64,000 nt of DNA from Aminobacter sp039907765 (GCF_039907765.1 NZ_JARDJI010000001.1:1-64000); one strand, 5' to 3'. Counted from the stretch's first letter, positions 1 through 8,618 are shown. The notes: a model not told the origin generated them from the letters alone. Translations and numbers: made by a program.

Positions 1-10
1 TCTCATTCCG

Positions 11-66
11 TCCCACCCCCCTCTGTCCTGCCGGACATCTCCCCCGCAAGGGGGGAGATTGGCAGC
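11..66. repeat. GC-rich palindromic repeat, family A (single copy)
   Basis: A stretch reading C-rich CACCCCCCTCTG, CCTGCCGG, CATCTCCCCC, then CAAGGGGGGAGAT. The same string, with small changes, recurs at 18859-18915, 19027-19083, 24909-24957 and 25024-25071, and in shortened form at 21337-21405. It is intergenic and its second half can fold on itself. Confidence 0.8.
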
Positions 67-125
67 GTCGGCGTCTCACCCGAGGCTTTCATGCCGCAAG
101 GGATTCGAGGGTTTGACGGGCCTCA

Positions 126-265
126 TACCCCCACCCCTAACCCCTCCCCACAAGGGGGAGGGGGACTTGCTTGCCGCCCTGCGGCCGAGATCGCCAACAG
201 TTGGCGCGACGGCGGTGTCGCAGAATCCCCCTCCCCCTTGTGGGGAGGGGTTAGGGGTGGGGGTA
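126..265. repeat. Perfect 40-bp inverted repeat, family B
   Basis: Positions 126-165 and 226-265 are exact reverse complements (40 of 40 bases) separated by 60 bp. The arm reads TACCCCCACCCCTAACCCC then TCCCCACAAGGGGGAGGGGGA. A near-identical pair lies inside the DNA ligase gene at 18438-18530. No transposase is present, so this looks like a non-autonomous palindromic element. Apart from this element and the one at 11-66, I see no gene in bases 1-434. Confidence 0.85.
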
Positions 266-434
266 GGTTCACAAACGCTTTGGCCGCATCAACAGGGAGG
301 AATTGTTGCCGGCGGTACCGAATGGCGGTTTGAGCCCCCCAAAAAAAGTCGCCCACCTGTGGAAAAGCAGTTCACGCCAGCCGCGCAAAGGCGCCGAGCG
401 GCGTAACGTCCATTCATTTTTGAATATGAACGAA

Positions 435-674
435 CTAGATTTTTGGCATGATAACCGTCGGGGTCGCGCGCTCGCCGCGATGGTCGCGCCACTTGTACTG
501 GCTTTGATACTCGCGCCTCTGCTTGGCGACTTCGTCCAGGACGATTCCGCTGCTGGTTCCGAGGTTCAGGCTTTCGATCATGCCGAACATCGGAATCGTG
601 ACGCACATGTCGCTCCGTTCGACGGCGAGATTGCTGATGCCAGTCGCCTCGCTGTTCCCTCGGGTGCTGGGATG
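435..674 (-). pseudogene. C-terminal remnant of a SpoU/TrmH-family RNA 2'-O-methyltransferase
   Basis: Read on the minus strand, this gives about 80 codons that match the end of SpoU/TrmH RNA ribose methyltransferases. Visible are a stretch ending in AVERSD, then VTIPMFGMIESLN followed by LGTSSGIVL, which are the SAM-binding trefoil-knot motifs 2 and 3, and a basic tail ending KWR. An in-frame stop lies immediately upstream (675-677) and there is no start codon or N-terminal half. It is therefore a truncated, non-functional fragment. It sits head to head with an AsnC-type remnant that starts 16 bp away and has also lost its N-terminal half. The family assignment comes from motif recognition only. 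Confidence 0.6.
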
Positions 675-690
675 CTAGCCGATGCCGGGC

Positions 691-843
691 GACTGCGATG
701 CAATGGAGCGCATCTCCGCCGCCGACATCGACGAGTACCGCCGCTTCTAGTCCGGCCACCTCGGCCGCATCAAGGGCGTGCAGAACGTCAAGACCGACGT
801 GCCGAGCCAGACCATCAAGCGGACGTCGGAACTGCCGTCGTGA
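691..843 (+). pseudogene. C-terminal remnant of an Lrp/AsnC-family regulator
   Basis: The frame reads a segment like the effector-binding (RAM) domain of Lrp/AsnC regulators: AADIDEYRRF, then a TAG stop at 748-750, then GHLGRIKGVQNVKT and a tail ending TIKRTSELPS. That tail is typical of the last beta strand of this family. The DNA-binding N-terminal half is missing and the internal stop breaks the rest, so this is a decayed gene. A short hairpin (GCCTGC-CTTC-GCAGGC) just after the stop, at about 855-870, may be its old terminator. Confidence 0.6.
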
Positions 844-876
844 GAGAGGCGATGCCTGCCTTCGCAGGCAGGTAGC

Positions 877-1464
877 CTAGAGGCACGGGTTGGTCACCGG
901 AGGTCGAGGAGTTCCCAAAAATTCGTCGAGGCGCTTCATTCTTTCGGTCCGACCCAGATCGGCCAGCCCTTTGATCATGGATAGCATTGGCTTGTTCGAG
1001 CAGGATTCCGAGGGTGCTCTGGACCATTCATCGCCAAGCGTCTTGCTTCGCGTCGCCTCCTGGCGGTCGACTTCAGGCTTGGTAATCGGCGTCAGGTTGT
1101 TTTGGCTGATAAACGTGTTGATCTTGCCGATGTCCTCATCGAGGTCGCGAAGCAACTCGACATAGTCCTTCGCATAGCAGGCATCGATCACTGCTCTCAT
1201 TGTGATCAAGATTTGCCAAGTGCACAGGATTGCGCCTTGGCCGCTATTGTCTACGCCGAAGGTTTGCGTTTGGCCGTTGGAAAACGTCTGGCGTATCTCC
1301 ACCCCACCCTTCCGGATGATCGTGGTGTTCGATCCTTGGGCGCCATCTTCGATCACGAGGCCGGGCAGTCCTCGCAGTTGCTCCAAGTCGATCGGGCCGC
1401 CGAGCTCTTGGGCTTGCGCATGATGAGACAACGCGACCAAGGCAGCCGTTGACCAAGCAAACAT
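877..1464 (-). CDS. Secreted hypothetical protein
   Basis: A 195-residue protein of unknown function. From the ATG at 1464 it begins MFAWSTAALVALSHHAQAQ, a short signal peptide with an AQA cleavage site, so the mature protein should be periplasmic. The mature part carries a Gly/Thr/Asn-rich beta-like segment, a central helical region and four cysteines (ILCTW, DACYA, ESCSN and the extreme C-terminus NPCL). The frame remains open upstream to a TTG at 1554, but that extension would hide the signal peptide. I do not recognise a family. It has no partner gene in the same direction. Confidence 0.6.
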   Translation of the reverse strand: MFAWSTAALVALSHHAQAQELGGPIDLEQLRGLPGLVIEDGAQGSNTTIIRKGGVEIRQTFSNGQTQTFGVDNSGQGAILCTWQILITMRAVIDACYAKDYVELLRDLDEDIGKINTFISQNNLTPITKPEVDRQEATRSKTLGDEWSRAPSESCSNKPMLSMIKGLADLGRTERMKRLDEFLGTPRPPVTNPCL

Positions 1465-1590
1465 GGAGGAAAGGAAGCCACTCTTTGCCTCGCTACACGG
1501 GCGTTGTTGGTGGGTCGTGCTACTCCTGGCTTGTGACAACCGCTTCACCGCCAAGGCTGCTGAAAGCCCGGCGGGGAAGCCGAAGTCGCC

Positions 1591-3690
1591 TCAGCCCCTC
1601 AACTCGCGCCTCAGGATCTTGCCGACATTGGTCTTCGGCAGCTCGGTGCGGAACTCGATGTATTTCGGCCGCTTGTAGCCGGTGAGGTTCTCGCGGCAAT
1701 AGGCGAGCAGGATCTCGACCGAGAGGTCGGGGTCCTTGCGCACCACGAACAGCTTCGGCACTTCGCCCGAATGCTCGTCGGGCACGCCGACGGCCGCGAC
1801 CTCGAGCACGCCCGGGTGCTGGGCGACGACGTCCTCGAGCTCGTTCGGATAGACGTTGAAGCCCGAGACCAGGATCATGTCCTTCTTGCGGTCGACGATC
1901 TTGGTGTAGCCGGCCTCGTCCATGAAGCCCATGTCGCCCGACTTGAAGTAGCCGTCCGGCGTCATGACCTTGGCGGTCTCGTCGGGCCGGTTCCAGTAGC
2001 CGGCCATGACCTGCGGCCCGCGGATGCAGATCTCGCCGACCTCGCCGAGCGCGAGGTCGCGGCCGTCCTCGTCGCGGATGGCGATGTCGGTCGAGGGCAG
2101 CGGCAGGCCGATGGTGCCGGTGAAATCGGCCGACGAGCACTTGTTGGCTGTCGCAACCGGCGAGGTCTCCGACAGGCCGTAGCCTTCGGTGATGTGGTTG
2201 CCGGTGACCTTCTTCCAGCGCTCGGCCACCGCCCGCTGCACCGCCATGCCGCCGCCGAGCGACAGGATCAGGCCGCCGAAATCGAGCTTGCGGAAGTCCT
2301 CGTTGTTGCACAGCGCGTTGAACAGCGTGTTGAGGCCCGGGAAGATGTTGAAGCGGAATTTCGCCAGTTCCTTGACGAAGCCGGGGATGTCGCGCGGGTT
2401 GGGGATGAGCACGTTGAGCGCGCCCTGCTGCATGCCCATCAGCGCGTTCACCGTGAGCGCGAAGATGTGGTAGAGCGGCAGCGCGCAGACGAAGGTGAGG
2501 TGCGGCGGCTTCGGCTTGACGGTATAGGCGTCCTCGACCCAGAGCGCGAGCTGGGCGACGTTGGCGAGCACGTTGGAGTGCAGCAGCATCGCGCCCTTCG
2601 AGATGCCGGTCGTGCCGCCGGTATATTGCAGGAAGGCTGTGTCGCTTGCCGACACCTCGACGGGCTTCAGCTTCCTGGCCTGGCCCTCGTGCAGCGCCGC
2701 CAGGAACCTGACGTGGCCGGGCAGGGACCAGGCCGGCACCAGCTTCTTCACCTTGCGGACGACGAAGTTGACCAGGAGGCCCTTGACGCCGAGCATCTCG
2801 CCCATCGAGGCGACGACGACATGCTTGACCCTGGTGTTGGCGACGATCGCCTGCAACGTGGTGGCGAAATTCTCGAGGATGACGATCGCCTCGGCGCCCG
2901 AATCCTTGAGCTGGTGCTCGAGTTCGCGCGGCGTGTAGAGCGGATTGACGTTGACCACCGTATAGCCGGCGCGCAGCACCGCCATCATGACGACGGGGTA
3001 TTGCAGCACGTTGGGCATCATGATGGCGACGCGGGCGCCCTTGGCGAGGCCCTTCGACTGGAGCCAGGCGGCAAAGGCGGTCGACATGCGGTCGAGTTCG
3101 CCATAGGTCAGCGACTTGCCCATGCAGGAGAAGGCCGGCCGGCCGGCATATTGGTGGCAGGCGGCGGCGAGCAGGTCGCCGATCGACTGGTGCGCCAGCG
3201 GCGCGATCTCGGCCGGCATGTTGGCGGGATAGCTCTTCAGCCAGACCTTTTCGCCGGCCGCCGGCTTTGCGGCAATCGCCGCAAGCGGCGCAGGCGCGGC
3301 GGCCGCTTCGACCTTGGCCGGCTTCTTTGCCGGGGCCTTGGCTGCGGGTTTTGCCGGAGCCTTCGTTGCGGGCTTGGCCGCCGCCTTGGGCGACGGCTTC
3401 GCGGCTGCCGGCTTTGCGGCAGCGGCGGCCTTCGCGGCAGGCTTGGCCATGGCTTTGGCAGGTGCGGCGGCACTTGCCGCCGGCGCCGCCCTTGCCGGCT
3501 CGGCCTTGGCCGATTTCCCGGCGGACGGTCTGGCTGCTGCGGAGGCCTTGGTCGCCGCCGGCTTGGATGCGGCCTTCGGGGCCGACTTCACCGGCTTCGG
3601 CGCCGTCGCTTTCGGGGCGGTTTCTATCCTGGTTTCGGCCGCCTTGGCCTTGCCCTTTGCCGCGCCAGTGTTGCCGGTAGTTTTCGCCAA
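1591..3690 (-). CDS. fadD: Long-chain fatty-acid--CoA ligase with Ala/Lys/Pro-rich N-terminal tail
   Basis: An acyl-CoA synthetase of the AMP-forming (ANL) family, which activates fatty acids to acyl-CoA for beta-oxidation. The ATP-binding motif YTGGTTGISKG is at about residues 356-366. It is followed by EGYGLSETSP, then FKSGDMG, then the hinge and C-terminal motif VDRKKDMILVSGFNVYP. The TTG start at 3690 is chosen because GGGAGG lies 5 nt upstream; the longer frame to 3762 has no such site. The protein is 699 residues, against about 550-570 for FadD. The excess is a low-complexity tail of about 140 residues built from AKP, AAK and PAKA units, resembling histone H1 or PhaF C-termini. It is monocistronic. 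Its promoter candidate overlaps a weak version of the MerR operator seen at the beta-oxidation block. Confidence 0.92.
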   Translation of the reverse strand: MAKTTGNTGAAKGKAKAAETRIETAPKATAPKPVKSAPKAASKPAATKASAAARPSAGKSAKAEPARAAPAASAAAPAKAMAKPAAKAAAAAKPAAAKPSPKAAAKPATKAPAKPAAKAPAKKPAKVEAAAAPAPLAAIAAKPAAGEKVWLKSYPANMPAEIAPLAHQSIGDLLAAACHQYAGRPAFSCMGKSLTYGELDRMSTAFAAWLQSKGLAKGARVAIMMPNVLQYPVVMMAVLRAGYTVVNVNPLYTPRELEHQLKDSGAEAIVILENFATTLQAIVANTRVKHVVVASMGEMLGVKGLLVNFVVRKVKKLVPAWSLPGHVRFLAALHEGQARKLKPVEVSASDTAFLQYTGGTTGISKGAMLLHSNVLANVAQLALWVEDAYTVKPKPPHLTFVCALPLYHIFALTVNALMGMQQGALNVLIPNPRDIPGFVKELAKFRFNIFPGLNTLFNALCNNEDFRKLDFGGLILSLGGGMAVQRAVAERWKKVTGNHITEGYGLSETSPVATANKCSSADFTGTIGLPLPSTDIAIRDEDGRDLALGEVGEICIRGPQVMAGYWNRPDETAKVMTPDGYFKSGDMGFMDEAGYTKIVDRKKDMILVSGFNVYPNELEDVVAQHPGVLEVAAVGVPDEHSGEVPKLFVVRKDPDLSVEILLAYCRENLTGYKRPKYIEFRTELPKTNVGKILRRELRG

Positions 3691-3794
3691 ATCAGCCTCC
3701 CTTGCTGTTCTTATCGTTCCGGCGGTGTGCCGGTCTGGCCCTCGTCTGTCGCGGCGCCGCAAGAACAGTGCCGTATCGGGGCATGTTGTAGGTG

Positions 3795-3823
3795 TTTGTA
3801 TTGCCAGTTGACGTTAACGGCAA
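3795..3823 (-). promoter_or_regulatory. Candidate fadD promoter with operator-like spacer
   Basis: On the minus strand TTGCCG (3818-3823) is separated by 17 bp from TACAAA (3795-3800), a plausible sigma-70 pair about 105 bp upstream of the fadD start. The spacer holds GTTAACGTCAAC, related to the ACGTTTACGTAAACGT core upstream of the MerR and acyl-CoA dehydrogenase genes but clearly weaker. Apart from this, the 446 bp gene-free stretch 3691-4136 shows only AT-richer sequence at about 3930-4025 and the dppA ribosome binding site. Confidence 0.35.
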
Positions 3824-4136
3824 GTATCACCCAACGTCAGCTGGGCCGGCGAATTTCGGATCGCCGCAACGTTGGCTCAGGCGCGCATCCCGCCACGTAG
3901 ATCTGCGTCCTGCAAGCTGCTGAAGCCTTCTCTAATAAGAACATTTCCAAGTCGAAATTGGTGAGCGGCCAGTGACGCCGCGCAACAAACTACTAATAAA
4001 TAGTCACATGTGGGTAGATTATTCTGCTTACCGAGCGGCATGTAGGCAGGGAGTTCCAAAGGCCGAGAAACGGTGCTTATATGCGCGCCTGCGAGCCTGA
4101 CAGGTAGGGGCTTGGGAAAATCATAGGGAGTGTTCA

Positions 4137-5732
4137 ATGTTCAAAAAAACGACCTTTGCGGCCGCGTTGCTGGCTGCAACCGTCCTGAGCGGGGCGGCGA
4201 GCGCCAAGACGTTCGTCTACTGCTCGGAAGGTTCGCCGGAGGGCTTCGATCCAGGCCTGTACACTGCCGGCACGACCTTCGACGCTGCTGCACACACCGT
4301 CTACAACCGCCTGCTCGAATTCAAGAAGGGCACCACCGAGACCGAACCGGGCCTGGCCGAGAGCTGGTCGATTTCCGACGACGGCCTGGAGTACACCTTC
4401 AAGCTGCGTCCGGGCGTCAAGTTCCAGACCACCGAGTTCTTCACGCCGGGCCGTGACTTCAACGCCGACGACGTCGTGTTCTCCTTCGAGCGCCAGCTCA
4501 AGGCCGACAATCCCTGGAACAAGTATGTGACCGGCGCTTCGTGGGAATACGCTGCCGGCATGGGCTTCCCGGAAGTCATCAAGTCGGTCGAGAAGGTCGA
4601 CGACCTGACGGTCAAGATCACCCTGACCCGCAAGGAAGCGCCGTTCCTCGCCAATATCGCGATGCCGTTCGCTTCGATCGTGTCGAAGGAATATGCCGAC
4701 AAGCTGCAGGCCGACGGCAAGATGAACCAGATGAACCAGATGCCGCTCGGCACCGGTCCGTTCGCCTTCGTCGCCTACCAGCAGGACGCCATCATCCGCT
4801 ACAAGGCCAACCCGGACTACTGGGGCGGCAAGCAGAAGATCGACGACCTCGTCTTCGCCATCACGCCTGACGCATCGGTCCGCTTCCAGAAGCTGAAGGC
4901 CGGCGAATGCCAGCTGATGCCGTTCCCGAACGCCGCCGACGTGGCCGCGATGAAGGCCGATCCGAACCTGAAGGTGATGGAGCAGGAAGGCCTCAACGTC
5001 TCCTACCTGGCCTACAACACCACCCAGGCTCCGTTCGACAAGCCCGAGGTCCGCAAGGCGCTCAACATGGCCATCAACAAGCAGGCCATCGTCGACGCCG
5101 TGTTCCAGGGTGCGGCAACGCCTGCCAAGAACCCGATCCCGCCGACGATGTGGTCGTACAACACCGCCGTCGAGGACGATAAGTACGATCCGGAAGCTTC
5201 CAAGAAGATGCTCGAGGAAGCCGGCGTCAAGGACCTCAAGATGAAGGTGTGGGCGATGCCGGTTTCGCGTCCCTACATGCTCAACGCCCGCCGCGCCGCC
5301 GAGCTGATCCAGTCCGACTTCGCCAAGGTCGGCGTCACGGTCGAGATCGTCTCCTACGAGTGGGCCGAGTATCTCGACAAGTCGAAGGCCAAGGATCGTG
5401 ACGGCGCCGTCATCCTCGGCTGGACCGGCGACAACGGCGATCCGGACAACTTCCTCGACACCCTGCTCGGTTGCGACGCCGTCGGCGGCAACAACCGCGC
5501 CCAGTGGTGCAACAAGGAGTTCGACGACCTGGTGACCAAGGCCAAGGAGACCAACGACGTGGCCGAGCGCACCAAGCTCTACGAGCAGGCGCAGGTCGTG
5601 TTCAAGAAGGACGCTCCGTGGGCGACCCTCGACCACTCGCTGTCGGTCGTGCCGATGCGCAAGGGCGTCGAAGGCTTCGTCCAGAGCCCGCTCGGCGACT
5701 TCGCCTTCGACGGCGTTGACATCGTCGAGTAA
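4137..5732 (+). CDS. dppA: Peptide ABC transporter, periplasmic substrate-binding protein
   Basis: A 531-residue family-5 solute-binding protein (DppA/OppA type) that captures di- or oligopeptides in the periplasm. It starts MFKKTTFAAALLAATVLSG with a clear signal peptide ending in ASA. The mature start YCSEGSPEGFDPGLYT, then YNRLLEF, LAESWSISDDGLEYTFKLR and FNADDVVFS, are typical of the family. GGGAG lies upstream of the ATG. It heads a five-gene operon: two permeases and two ATPases follow. A perfect 11-bp hairpin separates it from dppB and probably lets the binding protein be made in excess. Substrate preference (dipeptide, heme, delta-aminolevulinate) cannot be told from sequence alone. 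Confidence 0.93.
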   Translation: MFKKTTFAAALLAATVLSGAASAKTFVYCSEGSPEGFDPGLYTAGTTFDAAAHTVYNRLLEFKKGTTETEPGLAESWSISDDGLEYTFKLRPGVKFQTTEFFTPGRDFNADDVVFSFERQLKADNPWNKYVTGASWEYAAGMGFPEVIKSVEKVDDLTVKITLTRKEAPFLANIAMPFASIVSKEYADKLQADGKMNQMNQMPLGTGPFAFVAYQQDAIIRYKANPDYWGGKQKIDDLVFAITPDASVRFQKLKAGECQLMPFPNAADVAAMKADPNLKVMEQEGLNVSYLAYNTTQAPFDKPEVRKALNMAINKQAIVDAVFQGAATPAKNPIPPTMWSYNTAVEDDKYDPEASKKMLEEAGVKDLKMKVWAMPVSRPYMLNARRAAELIQSDFAKVGVTVEIVSYEWAEYLDKSKAKDRDGAVILGWTGDNGDPDNFLDTLLGCDAVGGNNRAQWCNKEFDDLVTKAKETNDVAERTKLYEQAQVVFKKDAPWATLDHSLSVVPMRKGVEGFVQSPLGDFAFDGVDIVE

Positions 5733-5759
5733 GGTCGCCTAAACAGGCCCGATCTTGGA

Positions 5760-5784
5760 GGGGCGCTTGCCATGCAAGCGCCCC
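5760..5784 (+). terminator. Intercistronic hairpin between dppA and dppB
   Basis: GGGGCGCTTGC (5760-5770), a CAT loop, and GCAAGCGCCCC (5774-5784) form a perfect 11-bp stem. No T tract follows, so it is more likely a partial terminator or a 3' stabiliser that gives more dppA than dppBCDF message than a full stop. Confidence 0.7.
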
Positions 5785-5842
5785 GCTTCACTTCTGTGCT
5801 ATCCTGCCCGAAGTCCTCGGAACATTCACTTAAAGGTCTGAC

Positions 5843-6847
5843 ATGCTCCGGTACCTGTTGGGACGGCTCGCCGTCCTCATCCCGACATTCATCGGGGTAT
5901 CCATCATTGCATTCTCCCTCATCCGCCTTCTTCCCGGCGACCCCGTCGCCCTCCTGTCCGGCGAACGCGTCATGTCGCCGGAGCGGCACGCGGAAATCTC
6001 GGCCCAGCTCGGCTTCGACCGGCCCACCGTCATCCAGTATCTCGACTATCTCTGGGGCGTGGTGCGCGGCGACTTCGGCACCTCGATCGTCACCAAGCGG
6101 CCCGTCGTCGACCAGTTCTTCGAACTCTTCCCGGCGACCGTGGAGCTTTCGCTCTGCGCCATCGTCTTCGCCGTGGTGCTGGGCATCCCGGCCGGCGTGA
6201 TCGCCGCGATCAAGCGCGGCTCCTTCGCCGACCAGGCGATGATGGGCACGGCCCTCGTCGGCTTCTCGATGCCGATCTTCTGGTGGGGCCTGCTCCTGAT
6301 CATGCTGGTCTCCGGCATGCTGGGCTGGACGCCCGTCTCCGGCCGCATCTCGCTGATGTACTACTTCCCGACCGTCACCGGCTTCATGCTGATCGACTCT
6401 GTGCTGTCCGGCCAGGCCGGCGCCTTCAAGTCGGCCGTCAGCCACCTGATCCTGCCGACGATCGTGCTCGGCACCATCCCGCTTGCCGTCATCGCGCGCC
6501 AGACGCGCTCGGCCATGCTGGAGGTGCTGTCGGAGGACTACGTCCGGACCGCGCGCGCCAAGGGCCTTTCGGCTTTCCGCGTCGTCGGCATCCATGCCCT
6601 GCGCAACGCCATGATCCCGGTCGTCACCACCGTCGGCCTGCAGGTCGGCGTGATGCTCGCCGGCGCCATCCTGACCGAGACGATCTTCTCCTGGCCGGGC
6701 ATCGGCAAGTGGATGGTCGATTCCGTGTCGCGGCGCGACTACGCCGTCATCCAGGGCGGGCTGTTGATGATCGCTGCCGTGATCATGCTGGTCAACCTTG
6801 CGGTCGATCTGCTCTACGGCCTCATCAATCCGCGTATCCGGCACTAG
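5843..6847 (+). CDS. dppB: Peptide ABC transporter permease DppB
   Basis: A 334-residue inner-membrane permease of the BPD_transp_1 (DppB) type. It opens MLRYLLGRLAVLIPTFIGVS, the first membrane helix, followed by a periplasmic region with LLPGDPV and a further set of hydrophobic helices. The ATPase-coupling EAA loop is visible as EDYVRTARAKGLSAFRVVGI. The C-terminus ends VDLLYGLINPRIR, typical for DppB. It lies 110 bp after dppA and 9 bp before dppC, and pairs with DppC to form the channel of the importer. Confidence 0.93.
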   Translation: MLRYLLGRLAVLIPTFIGVSIIAFSLIRLLPGDPVALLSGERVMSPERHAEISAQLGFDRPTVIQYLDYLWGVVRGDFGTSIVTKRPVVDQFFELFPATVELSLCAIVFAVVLGIPAGVIAAIKRGSFADQAMMGTALVGFSMPIFWWGLLLIMLVSGMLGWTPVSGRISLMYYFPTVTGFMLIDSVLSGQAGAFKSAVSHLILPTIVLGTIPLAVIARQTRSAMLEVLSEDYVRTARAKGLSAFRVVGIHALRNAMIPVVTTVGLQVGVMLAGAILTETIFSWPGIGKWMVDSVSRRDYAVIQGGLLMIAAVIMLVNLAVDLLYGLINPRIRH

Positions 6848-6856
6848 GAGGGCACG

Positions 6857-7765
6857 ATGTCTCAAGCTGCTGCAACCAGTGCCGTATCGACCGATCCGTC
6901 CCGCCGGGCGCGACTGGCCGAGTTCTGGTACTACTTCTCCGAAAACCGCGGCGCCGTCATCGGCCTGGTGTTCTTCATCTTCCTGGTGCTCTTGGCGATC
7001 TTCGCGCCGATGATCGCGCCGCACGACCCGGCCCAGCAGTACCGCGACGCGGTGCTGGTGCCGCCGTTCTGGCAGGAGGGCGGCCGCACCGACTTCCTGC
7101 TCGGCACCGACGCCGTCGGCCGCGACATGCTCTCGCGCCTGATCTACGGCACCCAGTTCTCGCTGTTCGTCGGCGTCATCGTGACGACGCTGTCGCTGGT
7201 CGTCGGCGTGATCTTCGGCGTCATCGCCGGCTACTTCCGCGGCTGGGTCGACACCGCCATCATGCGCGTGATGGACATCATCCTCGCCTTCCCGTCGCTG
7301 CTCCTGGCGCTCGTGCTGGTGGCCATCCTCGGGCCGGGCCTGGTCAACGCGATGATCGCCATCTCGCTCGTCTACCAGCCGCATTTCGTGCGCCTGGCGC
7401 GCGCAGCGGTGATGAGCGAAAAGACCCGCGACTACGTGGTGGCGGCCAAGGTCGCCGGTGCCGGCAACATGCGCCTGATGTTCAAGACCATCCTGCCGAA
7501 CTGCATGGCGCCGCTGATCGTCCAGGCGACGCTGTCGTTCTCGAGCGCGATCCTCGACGCCGCCGCACTCGGCTTCCTCGGCATGGGTGCCCAGCCGCCG
7601 ACGCCGGAATGGGGCACGATGCTGGCCGAGGCCCGCGAGTTCATTCAGAGCAAGTGGTGGGTGGTGACGCTTCCGGGCGTCGCGATCCTCGTCACCGTGC
7701 TGGCGATCAACCTGATGGGCGACGGCCTGCGCGACGCGCTCGACCCGAAGCTGAAGAGGTCCTGA
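6857..7765 (+). CDS. dppC: Peptide ABC transporter permease DppC
   Basis: A 302-residue second permease. It has the DppC-type N-terminal helix (GAVIGLVFFIFLVLLAIFAP), the signature APHDPAQQY, then FLLGTDAVGRDMLSRLIYG, which is strongly conserved in DppC/OppC. The EAA loop reads RDYVVAAKVAGAGNMRLM. The C-terminus GDGLRDALDPKLK is canonical. AGGAGG lies just upstream of the ATG and the stop is 1 nt from the dppD start, so translation is probably coupled. Confidence 0.93.
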   Translation: MSQAAATSAVSTDPSRRARLAEFWYYFSENRGAVIGLVFFIFLVLLAIFAPMIAPHDPAQQYRDAVLVPPFWQEGGRTDFLLGTDAVGRDMLSRLIYGTQFSLFVGVIVTTLSLVVGVIFGVIAGYFRGWVDTAIMRVMDIILAFPSLLLALVLVAILGPGLVNAMIAISLVYQPHFVRLARAAVMSEKTRDYVVAAKVAGAGNMRLMFKTILPNCMAPLIVQATLSFSSAILDAAALGFLGMGAQPPTPEWGTMLAEAREFIQSKWWVVTLPGVAILVTVLAINLMGDGLRDALDPKLKRS

Positions 7766-7766
7766 G

Positions 7767-8618
7767 ATGGCGCTTCTCGAAATCGAAAACCTGGTCGTCG
7801 AATTCCAGACGGCCTCCGGTCCCTTCCGCGCCGTCAACGGCGTGTCGATGAAGGTCCACGAGGGCGAGGTTCTCGCCATCGTCGGCGAGTCCGGCTCGGG
7901 CAAGTCGGTGTCGATGCTGGCGGCGATGGGCCTGTTGCCCTGGACCGCCACCGTCACCGCCGACAAGCTGACCTTCAACGGCCGCGACCTGCTTTCCATG
8001 CCCGCCGCCGAACGGCGCAAGATCATCGGCAAGGACATTGCCATGATCTTCCAGGAGCCGGTGGCGAGCCTCAACCCGTGCTTCACCGTCGGCTTCCAGA
8101 TCGAGGAAGTGCTGCGCGTGCACATGGGTCTCGACAAGGCCGCGCGCCGCAAGCGCGCGATCGAGCTGTTCCAGGCGGTCGGCATTCCGGACCCCGAGGA
8201 TCGCCTCGGCTCCTACCCGCACCAGATGTCGGGCGGCCAGTGCCAGCGCGTCATGATCGCCATCGCGATCGCCTGCAACCCCAAGCTCCTGATCGCCGAC
8301 GAGCCGACCACCGCGCTCGACGTGACGATCCAGAAGCAGATTCTCGACCTTTTGATGAAACTGCAGGCCGAGCACGGGATGGGTCTCATCATGATTACCC
8401 ACAACATGGGTGTCGTGGCCGAGACCGCCGACCGCGTGGTCGTGCAGTACAAGGGCCGCAAGATGGAAGAGGCCGACGTGCTGACGCTGTTCGAGAACCC
8501 GAAGAGCAACTATACGCGCGCGCTGCTTGCGGCCCTGCCCGACAACGCGACCGGCGACCGCCTGCCGACGATCTCGGAACTGTTCGTCGACGACCAGATG
8601 GAAGGGGTTGCACGATGA
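7767..8618 (+). CDS. dppD: Peptide ABC transporter ATPase DppD
   Basis: A 283-residue ABC ATPase that powers the importer on the cytoplasmic side. Motifs in order: Walker A GESGSGKS, Q loop MIFQEP, ABC signature MSGGQCQR, Walker B LLIADEPTTALD, and switch histidine MITHNMG. The C-terminal peptide-transporter extension is short compared with the usual 320-330 residues. In particular the Fe-S-binding cysteine-rich tail found in some DppD proteins is absent. Its TGA overlaps the ATG of dppF by 4 nt. Confidence 0.92.
   Translation: MALLEIENLVVEFQTASGPFRAVNGVSMKVHEGEVLAIVGESGSGKSVSMLAAMGLLPWTATVTADKLTFNGRDLLSMPAAERRKIIGKDIAMIFQEPVASLNPCFTVGFQIEEVLRVHMGLDKAARRKRAIELFQAVGIPDPEDRLGSYPHQMSGGQCQRVMIAIAIACNPKLLIADEPTTALDVTIQKQILDLLMKLQAEHGMGLIMITHNMGVVAETADRVVVQYKGRKMEEADVLTLFENPKSNYTRALLAALPDNATGDRLPTISELFVDDQMEGVAR

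Noticed and set aside
126..265. Perfect 40-bp inverted repeat as ends of an insertion sequence.
   Set aside because: Only 60 bp lie between the arms and no transposase is encoded; similar pairs recur as a repeat family, so it is a palindromic element and not an IS.
303..875. A 190-codon open frame on the plus strand across the start of the window.
   Set aside because: It crosses both decayed gene remnants in the wrong frame, begins inside a repeat-flanked region and shows no protein-like pattern.
1771..3900. A 709-codon open frame on the plus strand opposite fadD.
   Set aside because: It mirrors the FadD reading frame in GC-rich DNA; composition is Arg/Gly/Leu/His-rich without motifs, a typical shadow frame.
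3877..4137. An 86-codon open frame on the minus strand upstream of dppA.
   Set aside because: No ribosome site, no recognisable domain, and it covers the dppA control region; I treat it as non-coding.
5579..8185. An 868-codon open frame opposite dppA to dppD.
   Set aside because: It spans four convincing genes on the other strand and has Arg/His/Asp-rich filler sequence only.
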